Origin: Desulfosporosinus fructosivorans
GTDB taxonomy: Bacteria; Bacillota; Desulfitobacteriia; Desulfitobacteriales; Desulfitobacteriaceae
Direction: 5' to 3'
DNA: 64,000 nucleotides
Assembly (NCBI RefSeq): GCF_004766045.1
Contig: NZ_SPQQ01000002.1
Span: 774,017-838,016, forward strand
Positions within the stretch are counted from its first letter, which is position 1; each line of letters starts with the position of its first letter. This document shows, in pieces, positions 7,855-17,217 of the stretch. The position numbers were made by a program, and so were the translations under genes. Under the pieces are notes generated by a model. It was not told the DNA's origin. It made no database searches and saw only the letters and a list, made by a program, of their open reading frames with translations.

Positions 7855-9828
7855 TTAAAGGCCATAGTGTCTGATTTTGCGATAAAGGGTCGCCCGGCTT
7901 AAGCCTAGAGACCGAGCGGCATCGGAAACATTATGGCCGGACTTCTGCAAAGCTTGCCGGATACTTTCCATCTCCGGATGAGGAGCTGGTTCTTTTTCGC
8001 TCGGTGCTGGGGTGAGCCGGATTTCTTCGGGCAGGTTTTCTAGCCGGATGACGCCGTCGCAGGCGAGGCTGGCGGCATAAGTCAGACAATTTAGTAATTG
8101 CCGTACATTTCCGGGCCAGGAATACTGCAGCAGGATGGTTTTGGCTGCTCGGTTCAAGGTTGGGGAAGGGATTTCGCGCTTTTGAGCGAGAGCGGACAGG
8201 AAATGGTCGCTCAGAAGTAGAATATCTTGCCCGCGTTCCCGTAAGGGTGGAATGACGATTTTGAAAATGGCCAGCCGATAATACAAATCTTCCCGAAACA
8301 GGCCCTTTTTCATGAGGTCAAACAAATTTCTGTTGGATGCGGCGATAAGCTGAAAGTCCGCCTGGATGGAGCGTGTGCCGCCGACCCGTACAATTTGTTT
8401 CTCTTCCAAGACGCGCAACAGGATCGGCTGGAGTTCCAAGGGTAGGTCGCCAATTTCATCCAGAAACAAGGTGCCGTTACCTGCGTACTCGATTTTACCT
8501 TGGCGTCCTTGACGTTCCGCCCCGGTGAACGAACCGCCCTCATAACCGAACAATTCGCTTTCGGCTAAGGTTTTAGGGATGGCTCCGCAGTTTACGGCGA
8601 CGAACGGGCAGTTAGGGCGGCTAATACTATGGATAGCCCGCGCGAAAAGCTCTTTGCCGGTTCCACTTTCCCCTTGAAGCAAGATATTGGATTCGCACCC
8701 AGCAAAACGTCTGGTCAAGGAGACGGTTTCTCGGATCGGTGCGGAAGAGCCAATGATAGCCGCGAAGGCATCGCCGTTTGTGGTGGCATGGGTCGTCTTG
8801 GCGCGTTTCATGACGATGAGGCAGCCGAATCGGCTGCCTTGTTGATCTTTGATAGGACGGACCGAGCATTGGCGTGTACCAAGCTTGGGTATGACTATCT
8901 CAGTATTGGACAAGGGCTGGCCGGATTTCAGCGCTTTCTTTATCTTGGACTGGTCGCCAAAGAGGCTGTCGAGTGGCCGGCCAATCAAGCTGCTGCCCAT
9001 ATGCCGGAACAAAGAGACCGCAGCTTGGTTCACATAGATTATGAATCCCTGGCCGTCGATTGTGATCAGCGCTTCATCCGAAACCTCATTAGTGGCTTTA
9101 TCCATTTCCTTATACATGGTAAGCTGAAATTCTTTCTGAATAAGCGCGGCGATCGAAGCGGCGAGGCTTAAATTCAAAGAATTCACACATTGATAATTGA
9201 CAGTAGCGATGCTCAGAATTCCGGCTAAGTTGTCTTTGATATCGAAAATAGGGGCGGAAGAACTGGCGACGGTGTGAAAATCGTCAAGGTAAATTTCCGG
9301 TCCGCAGACTTGAATAGGCCGTTTCAGTACTGGGACTAGGGACATGGCGGAAGTGCCAATCGTTTGCTCGTTCCAAACCGTGCCCGGCACTAAATTGAAA
9401 CTCTCGTAGGCAATTTTGTTGTTCTCCCCAAGCATAGTGAGCAGAAAGACGCCGTTGGGGTCGGAAAGAAGAACGTCGTAGTTGACATGCAACAAAGGCT
9501 CAAATTGGCGCAAACTGGAAAGAGTGGCGTTAATAAGACTACGGTTTTCGACGAGCAGATTTTCCATATCCGCTTTGGGAATGACCGGGCTCGTTCGCGG
9601 GGATTGATTGACCTCGAGTCCATAATTGCGGGAACGAATCCAGGAGTCTATAATTTCCGGCTGGACAAGGTCGACTTCTGACGGGTTGGCAACCCCTTTG
9701 AGTATCTCCAGTTTTAATTGTTTGACCCGTTCGATGTAGATCTTATCTTCGGTTCGAATGGTCTGGTCGAAGACAGATTTTTCGCTGTTGCGGATGATCG
9801 AACTGAGCATTAAATCCGTGTTATTCAT
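7855..9828 (-). CDS. Sigma-54-dependent activator (GAF-PAS-AAA+-Fis, AcoR-like)
   Basis: At 657 residues it has the AcoR/DhaR layout. An N-terminal sensor has NEQTIGTSAMSLV and SSSAPIFDIKDN (GAF-like), followed by a PAS segment around residues 250-330. The AAA+ domain has Walker A GESGTGKE near 383 and the sigma-54-contact loop GSFTGA near 430 (usual form GAFTGA), then LFLDEIGDLP. A Fis-type helix-turn-helix ends the protein (NVSDAARSLGLSRATLYRKI). It activates RNA polymerase with sigma-54 at -24/-12 promoters. Such a promoter lies in the divergent intergenic region facing the PucR gene at 10169. The effector is unknown. The start is preceded by AGGAGG. Confidence 0.93.
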   Translation of the reverse strand: MNNTDLMLSSIIRNSEKSVFDQTIRTEDKIYIERVKQLKLEILKGVANPSEVDLVQPEIIDSWIRSRNYGLEVNQSPRTSPVIPKADMENLLVENRSLINATLSSLRQFEPLLHVNYDVLLSDPNGVFLLTMLGENNKIAYESFNLVPGTVWNEQTIGTSAMSLVPVLKRPIQVCGPEIYLDDFHTVASSSAPIFDIKDNLAGILSIATVNYQCVNSLNLSLAASIAALIQKEFQLTMYKEMDKATNEVSDEALITIDGQGFIIYVNQAAVSLFRHMGSSLIGRPLDSLFGDQSKIKKALKSGQPLSNTEIVIPKLGTRQCSVRPIKDQQGSRFGCLIVMKRAKTTHATTNGDAFAAIIGSSAPIRETVSLTRRFAGCESNILLQGESGTGKELFARAIHSISRPNCPFVAVNCGAIPKTLAESELFGYEGGSFTGAERQGRQGKIEYAGNGTLFLDEIGDLPLELQPILLRVLEEKQIVRVGGTRSIQADFQLIAASNRNLFDLMKKGLFREDLYYRLAIFKIVIPPLRERGQDILLLSDHFLSALAQKREIPSPTLNRAAKTILLQYSWPGNVRQLLNCLTYAASLACDGVIRLENLPEEIRLTPAPSEKEPAPHPEMESIRQALQKSGHNVSDAARSLGLSRATLYRKIRHYGL

Positions 9829-9859
9829 ACAACTCCTCCTGGTGAGCCTTGTTATACGT

Positions 9860-9869
9860 GAAACGTTTC
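9860..9869. promoter_or_regulatory. Candidate upstream activator palindrome
   Basis: GAAACGTTTC is a perfect 10-bp palindrome about 215 bp upstream of the -24/-12 promoter, beside the activator's own start. The distance fits an enhancer site for the adjacent Fis-type activator, but only one copy was seen. Confidence 0.3.
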
Positions 9870-10083
9870 CTCGTGGAATGAGACAGTGTTAAAGTTATTA
9901 TATAGCATGAAAAGGGGATCCTTCAATACAAATTGTATCAAACAAAATAAGAAATACTACTTAATATGAGAATGGTATTTGTTTTCCGGCAGAATTTGAG
10001 ATTGCTTTGAGAAGATCGAGACTAGAATAAAAAATATTCTAAAGCTAGCCTGTTTTAATGCCATTTAGAGCCTTTTTATAAAT

Positions 10084-10099
10084 TGGCATGACTTTTGCA
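10084..10099 (+). promoter_or_regulatory. Sigma-54 (-24/-12) promoter
   Basis: TGGCATGACTTTTGCA matches the consensus TGGCACG-N4-TTGCA at every position except C to T, with GG and GC exactly 12 bp apart. It points to the plus strand, about 70 bp before the ATG of the PucR-family regulator. The divergent neighbour encodes a sigma-54 activator, which strengthens the call. Confidence 0.82.
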
Positions 10100-10168
10100 A
10101 CTAAATAAAAGAATCAAGTATTAAGTGAAATAAAGATTGATGTGTGTTGGCAGAAAGGGGATGGCGCC

Positions 10169-11365
10169 ATGTCGGTTGCTTATGAGGATATCTATCAATT
10201 AGTCGACGGTACGCTCGATAGAGGATTACCTTATGTGGGCTCTCACCTGGAAAAGATAATTGGCCGGCAGATCATAGTCACTGATTGTAGTGGGTTCATT
10301 CACTATCCGTACATTTCGCTCAGTATCAAAAAACATATCGACGATTCCTTTGTCACGCTCCCCAGCCTTACTAAGAACGACTATCTTTATTCTGAAACGG
10401 AGAAATGCTTGTATTATCGTATCCTATGTAGCGATTCCAGCGCGTATATCCTTGTCAGGGACCTTCCCGCCTCCCAGGTCCCACTGACCCTCACAACTCT
10501 GAAACAAGCTAAACTAGCTGTTAAATGTTATTTTTCCCAAATGGATCAAACGAAGAAAGATACGGTCATCTTCGAACGGGAAATGTACGAATATCTCTTT
10601 GGCCAAAGCATAGCCAACGTAGCCGATATCCTAACGCTTGGCAACTACCGTTTAGCTTCGGATCGCGTTTATTACGTCGATGTCATGGCGGTACGTGATG
10701 TGAAAAGCAGTGAGCAGTGGACCGCGATCGTGTCCTATTCCCGTGAATTTCTAAAGCGGGTTGCTCCAGAAGCTTTCATGGTCAGCGGGCCGCGGCTCGC
10801 GGTGTATATCTTGCCGGCCGGGCCGAAAGCGGTGGGAATTGAGCCTTACAAAAACGCTTTAGAAAAAAATTACCAAGTCGCCGCATCCTTCGGCCGAGGC
10901 CAGCCTCATCCGCTTTACAACCTGCGAAGAAGCTGCGATGAAGCACGCATCGCCCTCAACTATCCCCATGTTATGGGAACCAAGGCCGAAAGCCAATATT
11001 TCTCAGATCTCGGGATTTTTACCCCTCTTTTCTCTCAGGAACTGGAGATCGTAAAAATGTTCTGCCGGAATACGCTGGAACCACTCCTCAGCTATGATAC
11101 GAAGAATGAAAGCAGCTTGCTACCGACGCTCACAGAACTGGTAAATTCAAATTTCAACCTGAAAGAAACGGCTAAGAATTTGTTCATACACGTCAATACG
11201 CTCTATTATCGCATCAATAGGATTGAGCAGCTTCTCAGGGTGGATCTGTCTCTAATGAGTACGCGCGTCAATCTTTTTACAGTATTCAAGTCCTGGGCTT
11301 TGCTTCACATGAGCGGGCTTTGGGATTGGTCTCCAGGATTGCGACAGAATTCACTTAAGAAGTAG
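10169..11365 (+). CDS. PucR/CdaR-family transcriptional regulator
   Basis: A regulator of about 398 residues with an N-terminal domain of unknown ligand, a central GGDEF-like (non-cyclase) domain ending near ARIALNYPHVMG and YFSDLGIFTPLF, and a C-terminal PucR helix-turn-helix (NLKETAKNLFIHVNTLYYRI). The frame opens at a GTG at 10142, but AAAGGGG lies 8 nt before the ATG at 10169, the better start. Its only evident promoter is the -24/-12 element at 10084, so it should be switched on by the divergent activator. The pair may form a cascade controlling the fix operon or another reductive pathway. Confidence 0.88.
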   Translation: MSVAYEDIYQLVDGTLDRGLPYVGSHLEKIIGRQIIVTDCSGFIHYPYISLSIKKHIDDSFVTLPSLTKNDYLYSETEKCLYYRILCSDSSAYILVRDLPASQVPLTLTTLKQAKLAVKCYFSQMDQTKKDTVIFEREMYEYLFGQSIANVADILTLGNYRLASDRVYYVDVMAVRDVKSSEQWTAIVSYSREFLKRVAPEAFMVSGPRLAVYILPAGPKAVGIEPYKNALEKNYQVAASFGRGQPHPLYNLRRSCDEARIALNYPHVMGTKAESQYFSDLGIFTPLFSQELEIVKMFCRNTLEPLLSYDTKNESSLLPTLTELVNSNFNLKETAKNLFIHVNTLYYRINRIEQLLRVDLSLMSTRVNLFTVFKSWALLHMSGLWDWSPGLRQNSLKK

Positions 11366-11422
11366 GAAGGCGCAAATGGTGTTTCTGACCACGCAGCTCG
11401 AATGACTCTATTTGAAGAAAAG

Positions 11423-11478
11423 GAGTTTATTCAGGCCATCACGAGTCGAATGCAGGTTAAGTAAATTAGGCGAGACCA
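11423..11478 (+). pseudogene. Tail remnant of an HxlR-type gene
   Basis: Fifty-six bases match the 3' end and downstream flank of the broken HxlR gene at 20074-20129 with about five mismatches, including the stop codon and bases after it. No coding sequence upstream of 11423 continues the match, so only the tail survives. It marks a duplication or recombination scar. Confidence 0.65.
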
Positions 11479-11767
11479 ATTTTCGGAATTCTAAGTGAAC
11501 TTGATACAACAAAAACGGAAGGCATCTCCATTTGTTCCTCTAAAGATTGTACTATTTTAATGTTTATTCAAGTATCTCTGGCACTTCAAAGACCCTTCTT
11601 TAATACAAAAATTCAGATTCCACCTCGCGATGGACACCCTTACCCTTGGCTATGTGCTTGGCACTATCCCCGCACTTGGGAGTTGCACCCGTTAGAATGC
11701 GCCCATGCCGGGCGCACTACATAAAGGCACCAGCTTGTTAAACCGATGCCTTGGAAAACAATGATGA
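11479..11767. other. Intergenic region with a GC-rich hairpin
   Basis: No gene is supported. A perfect hairpin TGCGCCC-ATGCC-GGGCGCA lies at 11698-11716, downstream of the minus-strand MNT gene, where it could act as its terminator. Confidence 0.4.
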
Positions 11768-12082
11768 CTACGCTAACTCTCTAGTGAAAAATACTATTCC
11801 CGCTCTATCTATATGACTTTTCAATTCTTCATGGTTCAAATGTGAATAATCCACAATATCAAAGAAATATGGCATAGGGCTTTCTTCCTCTAAAATGGCA
11901 TGAAGCCTTGATAAAGTTGAAAAGGAAATATCATCTCCCCAAATTGCTATATCCAAATCGGAGCCGGGCTTATAGTTCCCCTTAGCACGAGATCCAAAAA
12001 TTGCCGCCTTTTCGATCTCAGAAAATTGCTGCATAGTTGTGATAATATTGTCCAAATCCCCGTCTCGAAGTCCGAAATTCAT
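11768..12082 (-). CDS. MNT-type nucleotidyltransferase (antitoxin-like)
   Basis: A 104-residue minimal nucleotidyltransferase with the diagnostic FGSRAKGNYKPGSDLDIAIWG, i.e. the GS motif followed by D-x-D. MNT proteins are antitoxins that modify their HEPN RNase partner by adding nucleotides (AMPylation). The gene overlaps by 4 bp (ATGA) the end of an upstream HEPN reading frame, the classic HEPN-MNT arrangement. That toxin survives only as its C-terminal piece, so the antitoxin is probably an orphan. The N-terminus fits small MNT proteins. Confidence 0.85.
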   Translation of the reverse strand: MNFGLRDGDLDNIITTMQQFSEIEKAAIFGSRAKGNYKPGSDLDIAIWGDDISFSTLSRLHAILEEESPMPYFFDIVDYSHLNHEELKSHIDRAGIVFFTRELA

Positions 12083-12240
12083 GCCATGCCCTCCAAAGCA
12101 GAAAATAGTTCTTGCAACATTCCATAATAAGTTGTACGAATAAGCTTTTCAGCTTCATTTGTTAAATTTTCATCATAAGTATGGGCCATAAGATTTCTTT
12201 TTTCAAGTGCATCAATCCATACATGCCCATCTGAGGTCCC
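12079..12240 (-). pseudogene. C-terminal remnant of a HEPN toxin
   Basis: Reading the minus strand from about 12240 gives DGHVWIDALEKRNLMAHTYDE and an ...FSALEGMA ending before a TGA that overlaps the MNT start. RNLMAH is the R-x4-H catalytic motif of HEPN RNases of the nucleotidyltransferase-substrate-binding type. Only about 53 residues remain; these proteins are normally about 130-140. Upstream sequence is unrelated and holds a hairpin. No start codon or ribosome site remains, so it is probably not expressed. Confidence 0.75.
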
Positions 12241-12252
12241 TCTGGAGAGATA

Positions 12253-12290
12253 AAACCAGCTGCGTTAGATTATTCTACCACAGCTGGTTT
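12253..12290. terminator. Hairpin next to the HEPN truncation point
   Basis: A perfect 10-bp inverted repeat AAACCAGCTG/CAGCTGGTTT (12253-12262, 12281-12290) lies directly at the breakpoint of the HEPN gene. It looks like a terminator of a former neighbour. Confidence 0.5.
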
Positions 12291-12511
12291 CCTTGTGTAC
12301 CTTATGCAAATTTGAGGCAGCGTTTTGATCATCTTAGTGCTTAATCAATTGGAATCGCTAGCATTTCATGGTTGCTTTTTGAATATCGACAAATCTCCTA
12401 CTTCAATCTCAGAATTCCGCACCAACGATACGAGTTCTTTTACGGTAACCGGCTCGGACAATGTACCAAGCACAACAATATATTCAGCACTCACGGGCGG
12501 TGAGCCTTTAA

Positions 12512-13075
12512 CTCCACAAACCTGAAACCGTCGATTTTTTCCGCCATGCACGGGCTAAATTTCCACACGTTTATACTCGCTTGTACATTTCCCCCTACCA
12601 GGTTCTCTATGACTACTGGTATGCCGGAGGGCTTCCCGTCTCACATAGCGAACTTGACTGTCTTCAACTGCTTGAATTTATTATCGATCATAAGCTCAAG
12701 CTAGGCGTCCAATATTGTTCCTTAGAAAACAAGCATACTGCTCAAATCTACCAACAAAATTACGGTAAACAAGTGGCTAAGACACAGTACTTTTCACCGA
12801 AAGACTATTTCTATAAATCAGCTAAAGTGTTCGGCGCGGACATTCCTAAAGCGCTGGGTGTCTTTAAAAAGCAGCGTTACACAAACTATTTAGTCAATGA
12901 CGACTACCAATTTCTCGAATTCCACGTTAAAAAGGTTAAAGCACTCATCAAGTTGGATATTGAAGTAGGGATCTCGTATAATGTGATGGAAAAATGAGAT
13001 GACGGGAGTTACCTGCGAGAATTAAGGCTTGATGTGACCACGCCGAAGGAGTTCGACTTGGAGTCAGATATATAA
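12512..13075 (+). pseudogene. C-terminal remnant, possibly of a radical SAM protein
   Basis: An open frame from 12512 (the only start-like codon is a TTG at 12581) encodes ISPYQVLYDYWYAGGLPVS, LGVQYCSLENKHTAQIYQQN and a Lys-rich tail, stopping at 12997. A frameshift away, the text resumes as DDGSYLRELRLDVTTPKEFD and stops at 13075. The Cys-Ser-Leu-Glu-Asn segment resembles the C-terminal part of large radical SAM proteins in Firmicutes, but I cannot confirm the family and no CxxxCxxC is present. The missing N-terminus and the frameshift make it a pseudogene. The identity is weak; the decay is clear. Confidence 0.4.
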
Positions 13076-13086
13076 ACCTTCAACAC

Positions 13087-13123
13087 AAAAAGTCCTTTCC
13101 CCAGCAAGAGGAAAGGACTTTTT
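13087..13123. terminator. Bidirectional terminator
   Basis: A perfect 14-bp stem (AAAAAGTCCTTTCC and complement, loop of 9) has A/T runs on both sides. It terminates the dms operon on the minus strand and the remnant on the plus strand. Confidence 0.85.
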
Positions 13124-13169
13124 GTCGTTATACGTTGCATGCACAGTTATTCTGTATGGGTTTCTTAGA

Positions 13170-14048
13170 CTAAGACTGCCCAATCATTACCGAAACTGCA
13201 GAAGCATAGAAGACATACCGACCTATGAACTCACCTACGACAACCATGATGAGAGCGAGGTAAACCACATTAACAGGTATGGACTTTGTATTAGTCGCTT
13301 TCCCTAATCCATAGTAGAGAAGACCTACACCGACAAGAGAGAGAACCCCGTATACTACCAGGGGAAACAAGTAGCTTCCAGATAGTAGTTGCGCTGACGC
13401 TATAGATGCGGCCACTCCGCTTCCGAGTCCTGAGATGAAGACTGGAAGATAGATAAGTTGAATGATTACTGCGACTATACCAATTAGACTGACTTTTTTA
13501 AGAATCGTGAGGATTTCCGGTGAGAGTGCACTTCCCTTTGCTCCATAAGCGATGAAGCTTGCCGCCCCCAGACTACCTAGAGCAAATGTCGTCCCAAAGA
13601 AAGCGATGTACGTATTTGCGTTATCCCAAGCTGGACGGACAGAGGTACCATAGATATTCACCATGCTAAAAATGACGAGTAGTCCGACCAGAGAGGTTAG
13701 CCATCCTAAGCCGTTACCTACAGTCTCTTTCTGATAAGCCTTATAGCTTACAAACCACAGCACGAAGAATCCCCCAGCTGTCAGAATTTCACGACTTAGC
13801 CATGATGAACCAAGGTTCAGGATGGATCGATAGGCACCCGTCGGGGTTCCCAGGTGAAAGAGCGAGAATATAAGGGCTAGCGCCATGAGTGGCCCTACGG
13901 CTAGAAAACCGAAGCTTGTCAGACGTTTAGCTGATGGAGCATCCTTTTGGGCTAATATGGAGCGAACGAGCACGAGAAGAATATAACTTCCGACTGCTAG
14001 CTGACAAATTAAAGTAAACATCATTAATGGCCATTCTTCAGCAAACAT
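13170..14048 (-). CDS. dmsC: DMSO-reductase-type membrane anchor (DmsC)
   Basis: A 292-residue hydrophobic protein with about eight membrane segments, starting MFAEEWPLMMFTLICQLAVGSYILLVL as in DmsC-family anchors. It should bind the DmsAB catalytic dimer to the membrane and take electrons from menaquinol. It is the last gene of torD-dmsA-dmsB-dmsC, 34 bp after dmsB, with a strong terminator beyond it. Anchors of this type also occur in polysulfide, nitrate or arsenate-type enzymes, so the substrate is not fixed by this subunit. Confidence 0.88.
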   Translation of the reverse strand: MFAEEWPLMMFTLICQLAVGSYILLVLVRSILAQKDAPSAKRLTSFGFLAVGPLMALALIFSLFHLGTPTGAYRSILNLGSSWLSREILTAGGFFVLWFVSYKAYQKETVGNGLGWLTSLVGLLVIFSMVNIYGTSVRPAWDNANTYIAFFGTTFALGSLGAASFIAYGAKGSALSPEILTILKKVSLIGIVAVIIQLIYLPVFISGLGSGVAASIASAQLLSGSYLFPLVVYGVLSLVGVGLLYYGLGKATNTKSIPVNVVYLALIMVVVGEFIGRYVFYASAVSVMIGQS

Positions 14049-14082
14049 CCATCAGGCCTCCTTTTTATCACTTGAGTAGAAT

Positions 14083-14634
14083 CTACTTCAGGGCTTCCTT
14101 GTTGGGTTTCATTGTCAGAGATGGGTGGGTCATTCCCGAATCAGGTAAGCCCTTGATATCGGCAATATTGCCATGTTTTTTACGCAGTTCTTCTATCTCT
14201 CCGAATTCAAGAGCTCTCATTTGGCAAGCTTCTACACAAGCAGGTTGTCCCCCTGCATCAATAATATCCACGCAGAAATTACACTTTCCGGACTTTCCTT
14301 TAGATTCAATATATTTGGGTGCTCCATAAGGGCAAGACCAAGTACACAACTTACAGCCGATGCACTTCTCCTCGTCAAACATGACGATCCCGTCTTTCTC
14401 CCTTTTATACAGTGCACCTGTCGGACAGTTCTTCGTACATTTAGGTTCTGCACAATGATTACAGGCTATGGAGAGATTGTACGCCCAAGGTTTCGGAAAC
14501 GTTCCTCCTTCGAAATTATAGACCTTTCGAAAAAGAGTCCCCACCTCCAAATTATTCTTATCATTACAGGCAATTTGACAGACTTTGCAGCTCGTACAAA
14601 CTGTCATGTCATAATAAAATCCTAGTTGTGCCAT
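14083..14634 (-). CDS. dmsB: Four-cluster ferredoxin subunit (DmsB-like)
   Basis: The 183-residue electron-transfer subunit has four cysteine groups: CTSCKVCQIAC, CNHCAEPKC with TKNCPTG, CIGCKLCTWSC, and CNFCVDIIDAGGQPACVEAC. These correspond to four [4Fe-4S] clusters that relay electrons from the membrane anchor to the molybdenum subunit. There is no signal peptide, as expected, since it would be co-exported with the Tat substrate DmsA. It lies 15 bp after dmsA with a good ribosome site. Confidence 0.94.
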   Translation of the reverse strand: MAQLGFYYDMTVCTSCKVCQIACNDKNNLEVGTLFRKVYNFEGGTFPKPWAYNLSIACNHCAEPKCTKNCPTGALYKREKDGIVMFDEEKCIGCKLCTWSCPYGAPKYIESKGKSGKCNFCVDIIDAGGQPACVEACQMRALEFGEIEELRKKHGNIADIKGLPDSGMTHPSLTMKPNKEALK

Positions 14635-14649
14635 TTTTCTTCACCTCTC

Positions 14650-17193
14650 TTAGAAAATGATTCGTTGCGGCCATTTAACATCTGGATCAAGGGGCTTATC
14701 ATACTTCTCTACCTTGACATTGCATGAATTATAACCACTATGCCCTTGCCCAGTTGCGATAGGTCCATTAAGAATCCCGGTGTTTCCAGCCTTATCTACC
14801 CCCGCTTGCTCGTCCATTTCAACCCAGGCCCCTTCTCCCAACGCCACAACGCCTGGCATAATGCGCTCCGTGACATAGGTGGGACGGATCACGGATCCAT
14901 GTCGGCTGGTTACTTTGACGATATCATTGGTTTTAATTCCTAATTTCGCAGCATCGCTGGCATTCATCCAAAATTCTTGTGGGAAAGCTTCCCTTAGCCA
15001 AGGCACATTGTCTAATGTCGAATGGGAACGTCTATTATAATGGATGGTAATAATTTGGTAATTAAAGCCATCCTTTAATCCATCCTCATACCCTTCCAAC
15101 GGGGGGTCGTACTTAGGGATCGGGGATTTTGTAGTGAAGCCAATTTTTTCGATCTTCTTCGCAAGCGTATCGCAGTAAATTTCGAATTTACCGCTGGGAG
15201 TTGCTAATTTCTTTCCAACTGGATCTGCCAAGAAATCCTCAAAACTCGTAAATTCCAATTTATCACCACGAGATCTCGGGACTTGATAAATTCCCTTTTC
15301 CTTAAATTCTTGATAGGAGATGCGACCGGTCTGTGGTGTTCCCTTGGCCCCAAGCCCTTGAATATCTTCACCAGTCAAGGTTACCAATTTTTCATAACCA
15401 GATCCGTCGGCTTTCATGACCGATGCACCTGCAAGCAGATTATACAATTGTTGTTCCTCTGAAACCGGGTTAACTATTTTGGTATCAACGCCTAAGCGTT
15501 TAGCAATTTCCGTGACAATCCACATATCACTTTTCGCCTCAAAAAGTGGCTTAATCACTTGCGTATGATAAATGAGAATTTCACGATTTCCCGTGAGTAG
15601 CCCTCCAAGCCTCTCCCACTGGGATGTAACTGGCAAGACTAGATCCGAATACCTGGCATCTGTGGTTAGAAACAGATTCTGAGCCACTGCAAACTCGACT
15701 TTTCTATGGGCTTTTATCCCTTGGGTTGTGCCAGCTCTTTGATTCAGAGTATGACCAAACCAGTTCCATATCATCTGAATATCGACATTTACCTTCTTCC
15801 CTTTGCTTTCTGTATATTGTCCCTTAAGAACCGCATCCCACATCTCACCGCTATTAATGCGACTTTTCGCAATAGGGTTGATCACTTTAGGGATGCCGTC
15901 ACCTCCTGGCTGTACCAATGCTGGCCCTGCATTGGTGGCCGAGTTATGCATATTGGGACTCACTCCAGCGCCTGGTATTCCGATATTTCCTGTCATATAA
16001 GCAAGCGTCATCATGGCATGAGGCAAGTGTTCCCCATTATTGATGCGTGCCGGCGCCCCCCCTGAAATGATGGCGGCTGGTTTAGTCGTCGCATATTCTT
16101 GTGCAAACTTACGAATAATTTCGGCGCTAACACCACAGATTTTTGAAGCCCATTCTGGAGTTTTCGGTGTCCCGTCATACGTTCCAAGAACATAATCCTT
16201 AAAGTTCTCTTTAGGATCTGCACCCTCTGGCATATGGTCAGCGTCAAATCCGATTGTGCAATTATTTAAGAATTTCTGATCGAGTAAATTGTTTGTGAGG
16301 ATATGATGAGCCATTCCTAAGATCAAAGTTGTGTCGGTTGCCGGACGAATCGGAATCCATTCGTCTCCCAAGGTTCTGGCGGACTCAGTATATAGTGGGT
16401 CTATAACAATAAACTTCACTCCAGCCTTTTTCGCTTGTAAATAGTTATAGGTTGGAAGGCCTTGGCTAGACTGAGCAGGGTTTGCCCCCCAGAGGATAAT
16501 GAGCTTTGAATCACGTAGTCTAAACCTGTCATTTCCCGAGGATGCTCCGCTATTTGGAAGTCCTGTGACGGTACTATAAACATCAGGCCATGATCCCCAG
16601 GAGACATTCCCCCAACGCTCTGTACATCCACCATAGGCATTTAGGACGCGTTGAGGCTCCATTCCGCCGCCAGAACCACCAGCAGGTGCAAAGAAACTCG
16701 CATTTCCATACTTTTCCTTGATTCGCTTAAGCTCACTCGCCATGATATCCAGCGCTTCATCCCACGAAATACGAACCCACTCGTCCTTACCTCGGAGTTC
16801 CTTTTTGCCGCCCCCAGGCTCCCAGTTTTTCCGCTTCATCGGGTATTTGAGTCGATCGGCTCCTAGAACCATTTTCCGGTGGGAACGTCCCCGAGCACAT
16901 CCTCTTTGCTGTGGAAAGTCTGGGCTATCCGGGTGGGTATCGTCCGTTTTCTGGCGAATGACAACCCCTTCTACCACATAGGCCTTATTTAGGCAACGAC
17001 CCCCGCAATTGTGCCAACACGCGGCAGTGATCCATTCCCCTTCCTTATTCGCTAACTCACTTGCCTTTTTAGCATCCACTGAAACAAGTCCACAACCGGG
17101 CAAAGTTGCCGCGGCGGCTAGCGTAGCCGTCATGCCCAGAAAGGAGCGACGACTGACAGCGTAGTTTTTGGCTTTCTCGATGAGATTGGCCAT
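14650..17193 (-). CDS. dmsA: DMSO-reductase-family molybdopterin catalytic subunit (DmsA-like)
   Basis: About 847 residues. A twin-arginine signal is at the N-terminus (SRRSFLGM), followed by a lipobox-like LPGCG stretch. A [4Fe-4S] site follows, CWHNCGGRC plus a later Cys before ARGR. The Mo-pterin core includes ILWGANPAQS, VIDPLYTESARTLGDEW and AAIISGGAP. The likely Mo ligand is a serine in GNVSWGSWP, as in DMSO/TMAO-type enzymes. The frame opens at 17211, but GGGAGGTG precedes the ATG at 17193. The enzyme would reduce an S- or N-oxide outside the membrane. The exact substrate is uncertain because such paralogues are numerous in these bacteria. Confidence 0.93.
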   Translation of the reverse strand: MANLIEKAKNYAVSRRSFLGMTATLAAAATLPGCGLVSVDAKKASELANKEGEWITAACWHNCGGRCLNKAYVVEGVVIRQKTDDTHPDSPDFPQQRGCARGRSHRKMVLGADRLKYPMKRKNWEPGGGKKELRGKDEWVRISWDEALDIMASELKRIKEKYGNASFFAPAGGSGGGMEPQRVLNAYGGCTERWGNVSWGSWPDVYSTVTGLPNSGASSGNDRFRLRDSKLIILWGANPAQSSQGLPTYNYLQAKKAGVKFIVIDPLYTESARTLGDEWIPIRPATDTTLILGMAHHILTNNLLDQKFLNNCTIGFDADHMPEGADPKENFKDYVLGTYDGTPKTPEWASKICGVSAEIIRKFAQEYATTKPAAIISGGAPARINNGEHLPHAMMTLAYMTGNIGIPGAGVSPNMHNSATNAGPALVQPGGDGIPKVINPIAKSRINSGEMWDAVLKGQYTESKGKKVNVDIQMIWNWFGHTLNQRAGTTQGIKAHRKVEFAVAQNLFLTTDARYSDLVLPVTSQWERLGGLLTGNREILIYHTQVIKPLFEAKSDMWIVTEIAKRLGVDTKIVNPVSEEQQLYNLLAGASVMKADGSGYEKLVTLTGEDIQGLGAKGTPQTGRISYQEFKEKGIYQVPRSRGDKLEFTSFEDFLADPVGKKLATPSGKFEIYCDTLAKKIEKIGFTTKSPIPKYDPPLEGYEDGLKDGFNYQIITIHYNRRSHSTLDNVPWLREAFPQEFWMNASDAAKLGIKTNDIVKVTSRHGSVIRPTYVTERIMPGVVALGEGAWVEMDEQAGVDKAGNTGILNGPIATGQGHSGYNSCNVKVEKYDKPLDPDVKWPQRIIF

Positions 17194-17217
17194 TAACGGT
17201 ACACCTCCCAATAATTT

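Noticed and set aside
12366..12551. Minus-strand frame with a protein-like C-terminus (LSEPVTVKELVSLVRNSEI)
   Set aside because: Looks protein-like but I could not match it to any family, and it has no ribosome site. Left unannotated.
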